From positions 19,692,377 to 19,756,376 of the forward strand of contig CM025849.1 in NCBI GenBank assembly GCA_003952965.2: 64,000 nucleotides of DNA, given 5' to 3'. The DNA is from Morella rubra (taxonomy: Eukaryota > Streptophyta > Magnoliopsida > Fagales > Myricaceae). Numbering within the stretch: position 1 is the first letter of the stretch; every line of letters starts with the position of its first letter. The notes beneath the pieces were generated by a model. It was not told the origin of the DNA and did no database searches. It saw only the letters and a program-made list of their open reading frames with translations. A program made the position numbers and the translations under genes. Shown here in pieces: positions 1-8,661 of the stretch.

Positions 1-420
1 GTGAGGAAACCTAAGAAGAGGACCTCAAAACCTAGGAGAGGAACTGACGAGGACGTCCTCTTCCCTTTTTGTTATTTCAGTAAAGGTTTAGATATAATTT
101 TTGAAAGAGCCGACATGAGCCTCGATGTGTGGTGGTCATGGATTATTCGGCCCAGTAAAGTTTAGGGTTTTTAACCAATTGATATTTTGAGACTGTGTTG
201 TAATTACTTCAAGTTATCGTTTGAGAAGCAGGTTCTAATGTTTCATTACGCGCATTAGTCAAAAAAAAAAAAAAAAAAGGATTTTTCCGCTGCAAGAATT
301 TAGTAAGTTCGCTTGAGTATTCCTTATTGCGGATGCTCGCGGCTGTCACTAGCCTCTTCGAGTTAGCATTTGGGGCGTGACACATGTAAAACAAGTAAAC
401 ATATTTACAAAAGTAAATCA
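1..420. mobile_element. Possible LTR-retrotransposon terminal remnant
   Basis: This stretch has no convincing coding frame. It carries a 19-base A run near 260 and a GC-richer block at about 290-385 that ends in a 'ggggcgtgaca' type motif, a sort of sequence often seen near the ends of plant Ty3 LTRs. It lies where the first intron and later exons of the YLS8 gene (689-808, minus) would be expected, so a retroelement in that intron is a reasonable inference. No PBS, polypurine tract or paired LTR is visible inside the window. Confidence 0.25.
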
Positions 421-654
421 AAGGACAAACCCTAAATCAAGTGCATAACCAGATCTAGATGAAATGAGATGCACGAAATGTGAAAAAATCCTAAAAGCTG
501 AAAAATATACAAGGACAGTAAGGACAGTGAGTTCAAGAGATCACTTTATATACAAGGAATGTACAGATTATGGCACTTCATAATTAATTTGGATATTAAA
601 CAGATCACCAAACCTCTCCAACAGATAAACAGAGGGCCCCAAAATTACAAGATT

Positions 655-679
655 AGAGAGAGAGAGAGAGAGAGAGAGA
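655..679. repeat. (AG)n microsatellite
   Basis: About twelve AG dinucleotides lie just inside the predicted first intron of the YLS8 gene. On the minus strand this is a CT-rich tract right after the splice donor. Confidence 0.9.
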
Positions 680-688
680 AGAAGGAAC

Positions 689-808
689 CTGCATGCAGGT
701 CTCATCCCAGTCATGGCCAAAACGGATGACGACAAGACGTTCTTCCTCAGCCAAGATGGCCTGATCTACAGCCCATCCGGAGTGCAGGTGTGGCAACAAG
801 TACGACAT
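689..808 (-). CDS. YLS8: Spliceosomal thioredoxin-like protein YLS8/DIM1, exon 1 (partial)
   Basis: The minus strand reads ATG (806-808) followed by 39 codons without a stop, beginning MSYLLPHLHSGWAVDQA and containing RFGHDWDETCMQ. This is the highly conserved N-terminus of the U5 snRNP protein DIM1 (thioredoxin-like 4A; Arabidopsis YLS8), a nuclear pre-mRNA splicing factor of about 142 residues. After CAG (689-691) comes a GT at 687-688, which fits a phase-0 intron after the CMQ codons as I recall for plant homologues. The remaining ~100 residues are not found between 1 and 688, so they should lie left of the window, behind an intron of at least 688 bp. No substitution that breaks the gene is seen in this exon. 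It was too short for ordinary ORF calling. Whether the gene is complete cannot be judged here. Confidence 0.85.
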
Positions 809-971
809 CCCTCACTAAATAAAACAAATTGAAATTTAAAAAAAGACATAAAAATAAACAAAAATATGTATACATGAATTTACTAAAATCATTAGTAAAG
901 CGCAGTTAAATGTTAAGCTGCTTTAGCCGTGGACTAAAGTAAAGTGGGAGTTGGCATTATCTAACATGTAA

Positions 972-1352
972 GAGCATTTCTAGCAGGTTCTCTATTTAAT
1001 ATTTTGGTTAAAATAGAGAACTAATTTAACAAAAAAGTCAAAAACACCATGTAGCAGCTTATCTATTATAACGAATTTTAACAAAAAATTTTAACATATG
1101 AATAGTGGTTTCTTTCTTTTATTTTCTTTTCTTTTCTTCCTCCAAACCTCACATTCTCTCTCTCTTTTATTTTTTTTTTTCTTTTTCTTTTCTTCCTCTC
1201 ATACCCTTAAAAATATAAATGTTAGAGAAAAAATAAAGAAATCTTTAAAAAATAATATTTAAATGAATAGTAAAAATAGATAGTTAAAATAGAGAAGTGT
1301 ACTTTTCGGTTAAAGTAGAGAGCCAAATTTGAAGAAGCTGCTAAGAATGCTC
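972..1352. mobile_element. Tourist-like (PIF/Harbinger) MITE
   Basis: A 381-bp AT-rich, non-coding element. Its ends are imperfect inverted repeats: the left begins 'gagcatttctagcagg', the right ends 'ctgctaagaatgctc'. It is flanked by a 3-bp TAA duplication (969-971 and 1353-1355). A GAGCATT terminus with a TAA target duplication is the standard signature of Tourist/Harbinger MITEs. It sits about 160 bp upstream of the YLS8 start codon, in its promoter region. Confidence 0.75.
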
Positions 1353-2240
1353 TAATAGGAGCAAGCGAATTTTTTTTTTTTTTCTAAAGAAAAGCCATCT
1401 ATGGGACCAGGCAAGCCAATATTGCAATTGTAATGAGAACATGAGCAGCTTACTGCATCGCAAAAAATTGCACATGCAACAGTAAATAAAATCTGCATAT
1501 ATAACACCCAAAATATACAATAAATCTGCATATATGACCATTACGAACAAGAATAGACTTATTTTTCCTTTTGCAACAACTATCAATCAACCAGATATTT
1601 ACTTCTGCAAGGATCACCCTGACCCTCACAACTGCGGCGCTTAATTTTGCTCACCAATTCAAAAAAGCTCTATGAAACATTAAATAACCATTAGTGAGAA
1701 TCTACCGTAACGTGTCTCTTATGTCTTTGGAAGCCCTTGTGGGCTTGGACTGAATATGTGGCTCAGTTGGGGGGAGATCAGTTTGGCTCTGTAATATTAA
1801 GTGTTATGCTCTGTGCTTGTATCAACCTCTAGACTCTCTTTATAATAATAGAATGCACAATTAAAACGAGATTATGGCATAAAAAATATCTTGATGCTCA
1901 AATGACCAAAATGCCCTTGAAAGAAAACAACGGAAGATTCAACAGGAAAGCAGATTAGTCTCAACAAGATGTCGAAAAACTTCAAAAGTAAAAACATAAT
2001 TTTAATTGGTGTAAAGAAATTAATTATCTAAAATCCCTTCATTGCCGGCGTGATATTAAAAGTACAAGCGAAAACAAAAGCTCTTATAATCTCCTTATTT
2101 GATAAATAAAAAACAAAGTAGGTAATAAAAAAAAATGAAACTTTTTATTGAGAGAAAGCCAAAAGACTAAAACTATGGACTATTAACAAAACAATGGGCC
2201 ATCATATAAAACAACTCTGAGCCAAAAAGCTATTACGAAA
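1353..2240. other. Non-coding intergenic stretch
   Basis: AT-rich sequence with no frame I can support. A poly-T run lies at about 1371-1384. The block near 1710-1860 is richer in GC and ends in 'tctttataataatagaa', which could be the tail of a degraded retroelement, but no paired terminus or target duplication is visible. Confidence 0.5.
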
Positions 2241-2241
2241 G

Positions 2242-3385
2242 TTTTTTTTTTTTTTTATAAGTAAACCAATCTTATTAGAAAAAATGAAGCAGTACAAAAC
2301 TATACCAAATCACTTACTCCAAACAAGCAAACAAAATAAGAAAATCTTGAAAATCAACAAAAGGGCAGCCAAGCACTACATTAGCCCAACAGAAAAGAGA
2401 AAGTAACATAAACCTTGCAACTTAACCAAAGACTCTTAAAACATCTATTGTTACGCTCCTCCAAAGACACCACTAAATACAATGAGGTATCATTTCCAAA
2501 TAGCCTTAGCGAAAAGGTTGGAAACTTCCTCTTCCAACTCCACAGCACATCCACCACCTTCTCTGGCATAACCCAATGAAAATTCACAATATTGAGAACA
2601 TGATTCCAAAGCCCTCGCGCCAAATAACAATGGAGAAGCACATAGTCAAACGATTCCCCATCACAACGACAAAGATAGCACCAATCAGCAATGTACACTC
2701 CCTTTCTACGAAGATTATCAATAGTAAGAATTCTCTCATGATAGCCTCCCACACAAAGAAAGAACCCTCATAAGGGCATTTCAACCTCCACACCCCTCTC
2801 CAAGGAAAAAAACAAGCTAGTCCTACCCGCAAGGAGAGTATACATCGACTTAACCAAAAAGACCTCATCCTTAGAACTCATCCAAGACAACTTGTCTTCC
2901 TCTCAACTCCTAAGCTCCGTCTGATACAAAAGGGAGAAGAACGCAAAAAAGTCCTCCAACTCCCAATCATTCGCCAATCTATGAAAGGGAACATTCCACA
3001 TGGCATGACCAACATTTCCCACCAAACAGTCCACCACCGTAGCCTCTTTGCAACGAGACAAAGAATAAACAACCGGGAATGCAATAGACAAAGGTTTATC
3101 GCCACACTAACAGTCATGCCAAAAGTTAACCCTTACTCCGCTACCCACCAAAAATCTGATATGATTACTAAAGTCACCCCAACCTTTGCTAATGAATCTC
3201 CAAAGGCTAACACCATAAGACCCACAACTCGAAGGAGTTCTCCAACCACCCGCCGAGCACCCATATTTTGCAGCAATGACAACCCTCCAAAGCCTATCTC
3301 TCTCATAAACAAAACGCCAAAGCCACTTACGAAAATCATTAAGTCTAGAAATAAACCTCCAGCCCACCTTATCTATTTTTTTTAA
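2242..3385 (-). mobile_element. 5'-truncated L1-type LINE (ORF2 C-terminal part)
   Basis: The minus strand encodes, over several frames, the C-terminal part of a plant LINE ORF2. About 3367-3107 reads [15 protein letters not shown] and [13 protein letters not shown]; about 3091-2903 continues the linker; about 2752-2381 is the zf-RVT region, with a LTIDNLRRKG segment and the CYLCRCDGESFDYVLLHC zinc-binding pattern. It ends at a poly-T run (2242-2256, the poly-A tail on the minus strand) followed by 'ataagtaaacc'. The endonuclease and reverse transcriptase are missing, as expected from 5' truncation during target-primed insertion. Frameshifts and stops show it is dead. No clear target duplication was found. 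Confidence 0.85.
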
Positions 3386-4236
3386 AAAAAGCCCAAATGA
3401 TTACATCCCCAAGTCCAATAAAAGATTCAAACCTTAATCCATTAATGAAAATCATCTCATCAAAATCCATAATTCAATTAATCTTTAAACCTATTTACTA
3501 ATCAAGGCTAGAAATAACCACCGTTAAATGCAATAACCGCCACCACCACCATTAAATGCAATAACCGGCCCTTGGCAGTGGTGGTGTTAGCGGTGGCCGT
3601 TCCCGATTACTGGCATTTATATTGGACCATTTTTTTTTTAGCATTTTACTCACTTGGCTCAATGGATTTTTTTTATTTTATTTTTATTTTTGGTCCATTG
3701 AATACATATCAATAAAATCTAAATTAATGAAATCCAAAATCAATAAATTAGAGAACATAGTAAAAGACAAAATAAAAATTTATTCTGCATTTGTCTAACA
3801 ATGAAGAATTTATTCTGCACTTGTCTAAGTTCTAACAATGAAGAAGTACACGAGCTGCACGACACTACTATTATTAGATGTCTCGTCAGATTTTTCCATT
3901 GTCAAAATTCTTACCAAGAATGTTGCCTAGGTAAGAAACAAATCTCAAAAGCAAAAAATTACATGGTTTCCAGTTTCTAATCAAATTGTAGAATGGTACC
4001 TTACACACTATAGACAGCAACATAACCAAGCAAAATGGAAACACTTTATTGAGTGGCCTAGGCCATGAGAAATTCCGCAAAACTATACAACCTAACAGGC
4101 ACCGTCAATAGAAGACGCATTTGGAGTGAACTAATTAAGGACAAATCGGGATAGGTAAGCTCTAAAGAGAAACGCAAACAGAATACAATTGACGTGATAT
4201 GACAATATGCAAATAAAAGCTGTTAGAGGAACTCAC
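3386..4236. other. Non-coding stretch with small local repeats
   Basis: No supported gene. Around 3527-3600 the motif 'ttaaatgcaataaccg' occurs twice and is followed by a partly complementary GC-rich segment. Around 3777-3846 a unit of roughly 35 bp ('gaatttattctgca...gtcta...caatgaag') is repeated in tandem with small differences. Confidence 0.5.
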
Positions 4237-4298
4237 AGCGGTTGGAAAGAGTGTCAGAAGTTGCTCGTATATCGGCGCGGCCTTTGTAATGGGAAATG
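4237..4298 (-). pseudogene. CSTF77: Isolated exon resembling cleavage stimulation factor subunit 77
   Basis: The minus strand has an AG acceptor (4299-4300), 62 coding bases and a GTGAGT donor (4231-4236). The exon reads FPITKAAPIYEQLLTLFPTA. This matches the first HAT (half-a-TPR) repeat near the N-terminus of plant CstF-77, a nuclear scaffold of the mRNA 3'-end processing complex. The next exon expected from the family (beginning with an FWKQYVEA-like segment) is not found at lower coordinates. A CT-rich stretch at about 4530-4720, ending in TTTAG followed by GTATGT on the minus strand, could be its 5'-untranslated exon. With only one recognisable coding exon, I treat it as a gene fragment. 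Chance similarity is unlikely for 20 residues between proper splice sites, but the identification rests on memory of the family. Confidence 0.5.
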
Positions 4299-5724
4299 CT
4301 GAAGAGAAAGACACATACAAATTTGTAGAGATTGAAGAACTTTCACCGAAGATCAAAAGCATAATAGTATTCCACAAAAACAAAAACAACAATACAACAA
4401 ATTAAAATCAAAATTTCAAACCCTAAAAATCGCAAACAAAGGGGAAAAAGTTAAGTAATAATATATGTCCCCAATGCTTCCAATAGATCAAATTAAAACA
4501 AACCCATTGACTTATTAACAACATACCTAAATGGATCTGAGAGAGAGATGTGGCAGAGGAGATGAGAAGAGATTAGACACGTGACGTGAGGAAGGGGAGA
4601 AGAGGAGAGTCGCTGTGGTGGTCGGCGAAGGGAGGCGAGCCTGGAGGTGGCTGTGCGCAGGGATTTTGGAGAGGGAGGGGAGAGGCAAAGAGAGGTGAGT
4701 GTAGGCGTGAAAATTAATTTGGGGGGATAAGGAATCGAAGGGGTCGACGACGTAGGGGTAACGCGTACGGTTTACCATATAAAAAAATATTTAAAAAAAT
4801 ACAAAAAAAAAAAAAAAAAAAAAAAAAACGCCTAGCTACCTGTCCAGTGACTCTAGTGGTGCCAGATGATTTAGGAACCGGTAAAACTAATGAGCTTCTG
4901 CAATTATGAACCACTGGAACTGGAATCGATTAGGTCTATTACTAGTAACTCAGTGTCAGTGGAATTGAATTTTTACGATTATGTTGAACAACCATACTAT
5001 TACTAATTTGGCTAAATCTATCTGAACGCAGGGGTAATAGATTTTATCCTCTACTAAAAAACAAAAAATTAAAAGAAATTTCGATTCTTTACTCTCCTTA
5101 ATGAACCAAAGAAGCAAGTGGAGACGAAAATGAATATGATCCTCTAAGTATGTTCTTTACCTAGGAAAAAAAACGGTACTTTATTTATCCTTCTTGACAT
5201 TGTTCGAATTTTTAAATTTACAAGATCTTTAGAGTGTGAAATAATTTAAATGTTTAAGAGTGATTGCTTATTAACTGGATTAAAAATGTATGATCACACA
5301 AGAATGTGAAGCAACGAAGTACATTTGGATGAATTTCTCAAGGCGGTCCAAAATCCATTTTTACTTGATTTCGCTTTATACAAATATAATAGTAGTTTAT
5401 AGGTGTCTGGTCCCGTCCCCTAAGTGACACCGTAAAAGATTGAATTATCCCGTCCCCGCCACCAAGGTGGAATCCACATTGGTTTGAATTGTCCGCAATT
5501 CACATATCTCGCTCTCCAAAATAATGCTTTTTGAATGTCCTCAATGGACGAAAAAATAACTTTGACATGGATTTTAAATTAATACTTCCTAATCTAATTT
5601 TGTCGTTTGAGTGAATTAAGGACACGTGACTGTTTGTGATTAGTGGTGATGTGTCTTCATAATATTCAAGGACTAGTGACCTAATTAAGTAAAACTAAAA
5701 AGTAGAGTGATTATAATTTGTTAA
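4299..5724. other. Intergenic stretch with possible upstream exon and long A run
   Basis: Contains the CT-rich (minus strand) block at about 4530-4720, perhaps the 5'-untranslated exon of the CSTF77-like fragment, and a run of 26 A at 4803-4828 that may be the tail of an unrecognised retroposon. The rest (4830-5724) shows no coding frame I can support. Confidence 0.45.
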
Positions 5725-5860
5725 AGAGCAATTATTGGAGGCTCTTAATTTTATATTATATGGCAGGTAGAGCCTTATTTATAAATGTATTTTTAGAGCA
5801 ATTATTGGAGGCTCCTAATTTTATATTATATGACAGGTATTGCTTTATTTATAAATGTAT
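5725..5860. repeat. Two tandem copies of a 70-bp unit
   Basis: The unit 'agagcaattattggaggctc...ataaatgtat' starts at 5725 and again at 5795, with only a few substitutions between copies. It lies directly left of the Mutator-like element. Confidence 0.9.
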
Positions 5861-5888
5861 GCCATGGGGCGTTCTTTAAAAAAAAAAT

Positions 5889-6192
5889 GGTTAATTACAA
5901 ACCCCCCCCCCCCCTTCAAATTTTCCACTTATCCCAGTATCCCCCTAATCTTTAACTCGTGTCAACCCATTCTTTTAAACTTACTTAAACGTTTCATTTT
6001 CGTTTTTGACTCATTTTTAATGATGTCGTACTACGTTTTTCGTCGCACGTGATTTTCACGTGAGCTCCCTCATATTAAAAGACAAAAATGACTCCACTTA
6101 TGCTTTGAACTAACTCAGACAAAGCAAATAGAAACCCATTGTTGTTCGAAGCAAAAACACATCGACCTTCATTAAAAAACCAGATTCTCCAC
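5889..6192 (+). repeat. Left terminal inverted repeat of the MULE
   Basis: Pairs with 8247-8561 in inverted orientation. The longest easily seen match is around 'aaacgtttcattttcgtttt' and the following 'gactcatttttaa'. The left copy has a C run (about 5904-5917) where the right copy has fewer. Confidence 0.85.
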
Positions 6193-6403
6193 CGAGGCAA
6201 TCGGAACTCCACGCAAGATTTGGATTAATCATTTTCCTTTGCATATTCGAATGAGATTGTCAGTAGTTCTAGCGCCATGAGATTATTTTTTGGTTTTTTA
6301 TTCTTCTCATAGTCGTAGGTAATGAGAATCCAGAAGGAGAACTTGACAATATGGTTGCGAGTTAGTATTCTAACAACTGGTTCGATAACTTCTTATATGT
6401 CAG

Positions 6404-6519
6404 GTTGTGGAGGCTAAAAGACAAGTTTCAATTCTTGAGTCATATCTTGAACAAAGAGGAGTTTCTCTACCAGAATGATATTTATCTTGCAAAGTTGTGC
6501 GTCCTAATCCAAAGCTCCG
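6404..6519 (+). pseudogene. Captured exon of a NERD-domain protein gene
   Basis: Between a CAG acceptor (ending 6403) and a GT donor (6520) the frame reads VVEAKRQVSILESYLEQRGV, then SLPE, a TGA stop, and YLSCKVVRPNPKLR. This matches the central region of plant nuclease-related-domain (NERD) proteins, where a conserved glycine codon stands at the stop, so one substitution has closed the frame. It lies inside the inverted repeats of the Mutator-like element, which suggests capture of host genomic DNA with introns. The rest of the NERD protein is not recognisable in the element. The TGA makes a functional product unlikely. Confidence 0.6.
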
Positions 6520-8246
6520 GTATGCACTGATTTTTCCTGAGGGAGTTGCTATTTAAAATTATTCTTTTTTTCTCAGGAAAAGAAAAAATTATGAATTATA
6601 TAACTGAACTTGGAATGTACTTGTATGTTCATATTATCAATGTCCAGGAGTTAGTGCTTTTATGATTTAGCTGCAATACATGGTCTACGCTTTCATTTCC
6701 TCCATTTCATATGGCAGTAATGTGATATATGTTTTTGAAAACTCCGGAAAGCATACTCCTTGGTATATATGTCTGTACATGACAGGTTTAAAGTGCTCGA
6801 TTTATTTGATAGTGGTGTTTGTAGTTTCTCATTCCTGTTTGTGGAAACTTTAAGTTGTCTTTATCTTCATCAGTTCACCTTCTACGCTAGTGGGTAAGGA
6901 TTCCAAAGAAGCGAGTCTCAGTCCAAGGGATCAAGCTGCAAGTTCTTTATGCCATTTGAGAGATGCCCCAATTAGGTTTTTGGTTGAACTTAGGATTGGC
7001 ATTAATTAAATTGACTATTTTTATTCTGTTTTTATAGGCAGAAAGGGAGCGCATGGTTTTGGACATAAAGGTTAAGCTGCAGGTGAAAAGTTTTTCAATT
7101 TATTTAGTGTTTTTCCACGTGTACTGTACAAATCCATATGTTTTCTTACATTTTTACTAAAGTTTTCCCATGGGAGACTGCATGTAGGTATGCCACTACA
7201 TGTGGGTGCCATTTTTGGGAGACTGCTCAACTAGTCACAATGAACAACCTTATCTTTGGAACCATTTAGATGAATGCTAATTTAACCAGATTACTTAGAA
7301 TCTACAGCTATATCATCTTGACTGCTTGGTTTCATTGGCAATTATAGTCCATAGTTTCTCCTCAATCTTTTGCACATTCAAAAGATATGAGTTCAAACTA
7401 TTGCTTAAATGTATCATTAAGCTGTATCCCTGTCCAATGAAATTTATAATATCTGAATTTAGAATGGGAAATGTAAAATTGAGAAGCAATTTTGTCTTCT
7501 CTGTTGTTTGAAAAGTTATAAAATGATTTATTAGGTTTTAATGTCAATTATTCTGCACTTTTCTTAAGCTGGTTAAATCTCCATAATTGGGCAAACCAGT
7601 CATATGCATACCTTCAGTACAGATTTTGATAAATAAAACCTGTTTTGTAGCCTCAGAAACTAGTGTTGGCCCCACACACCTGCCCCAAACAAAAAAAAAA
7701 CGATGTTGCTGAATTGGCAATAACTTAATCTAGGAATTATTAGTATGAGCCGAGCACTCATTAAATTTTGCTAGACTTTTTGCATTTGAGTGCTGCTTAT
7801 CTGTGATGATGGACACAAACATTAATGTGCATGTAAGATTATCCCATCTACTAAATGTTGCTACCTTCGGCTTTTGGGACCTCATCCAAACAGTAGGAGC
7901 TCACGCTTAAAATTATAGACAATTGATAGTTGTATAAATGTAGGTTCTTTTTAAGATGAACCGATGCTCTCTCTGTTCACTAGTGATGGTAGTTTTCATT
8001 TTCCAGTTTATGAGGAATACAACCAGAAGATCTTAGAATTTTGAAAGTAAACCTTCAAGAAGAGATAATTTAATTTAAGCATTATGCAGTTGGATAATAC
8101 AAGTTGCAGCATATTCACAGCATTGGAAAAGATCAATATGGGCCATTTGGATTTTTTTTTTGGTAGGCTGTCAAGCCCTTTGGAACCTAAGGAAAACTGA
8201 GAAAGCATTTTTGGTGTGCTGGTGGTATGTTATGAACTGCAAAAGT

Positions 8247-8561
8247 GGAAAATCTGGTTTTGCAACGGAGGTTGACGTGTTTTTGCTTCAAACAATAATG
8301 AGTTTCTATTTGCTTTGTTTGAGTTAGTTCAAAGCATAAGTGGGGTCATTTTTATCTTTTAAAATGAAGGAGCTCATGTGAAAATCATGTGGGACGGAAA
8401 ATGTAGTACGACATCGTTAAAAATGAGTCAAAAACGAAAATGAAACGTTTACGTAAATTTAAGTGTGTGAGTTGATACGAGTTAAAAATTAGGGGATATC
8501 CCAATTAGGGGATATTGGGATATGTGGAAAAATTTGAAGGGGTTTTTTTTGTAATTAACCC
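8247..8561 (-). repeat. Right terminal inverted repeat of the MULE
   Basis: Inverted copy of 5889-6192. It contains a small extra local repeat ('aggggatat' occurring twice near 8498-8515) that is absent on the left. It ends 100 bp before the ATG of the resistance gene, so it now forms that gene's proximal upstream sequence. Confidence 0.85.
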
Positions 8562-8661
8562 AAAAAAAAAAAAGCTCACACAGCCAAGATCTCTTCCGTC
8601 TGCCCATTCTAACTACTCTACTACAACAGATCTTTCCTTCGCTCATCACCAACACCAAGAA

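Larger units (their letters stand above)
5889..8561. mobile_element. Mutator-like element with long inverted repeats (Pack-MULE)
   Basis: The outer ~300 bp on each side are inverted copies: left 5889-6192, right 8247-8561, beginning ggttaattacaaa on each strand and similar throughout. Long TIRs with this kind of start are typical of plant Mutator-like elements. Both sides abut A runs (10 A at 5878-5887, 12 A from 8562), so the expected 9-bp target duplication would be poly-A and cannot be proved. No transposase is present. The interior carries at least one exon of a cellular gene (6404-6519) and other exon-like blocks near 6882-6960 and 7039-7083, so it is a non-autonomous, gene-capturing element. 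Confidence 0.8.

Noticed and set aside
4527..4778. 83-codon minus-strand frame rich in Pro, Ser and Leu
   Set aside because: Low-complexity CT-rich sequence, more likely an untranslated exon of the CSTF77-like fragment than a protein.
8515..8661. Upstream in-frame start for the resistance gene (8515)
   Set aside because: The extra 49 codons run through the Mutator TIR and its A run; the family start MAEG at 8662 fits better.
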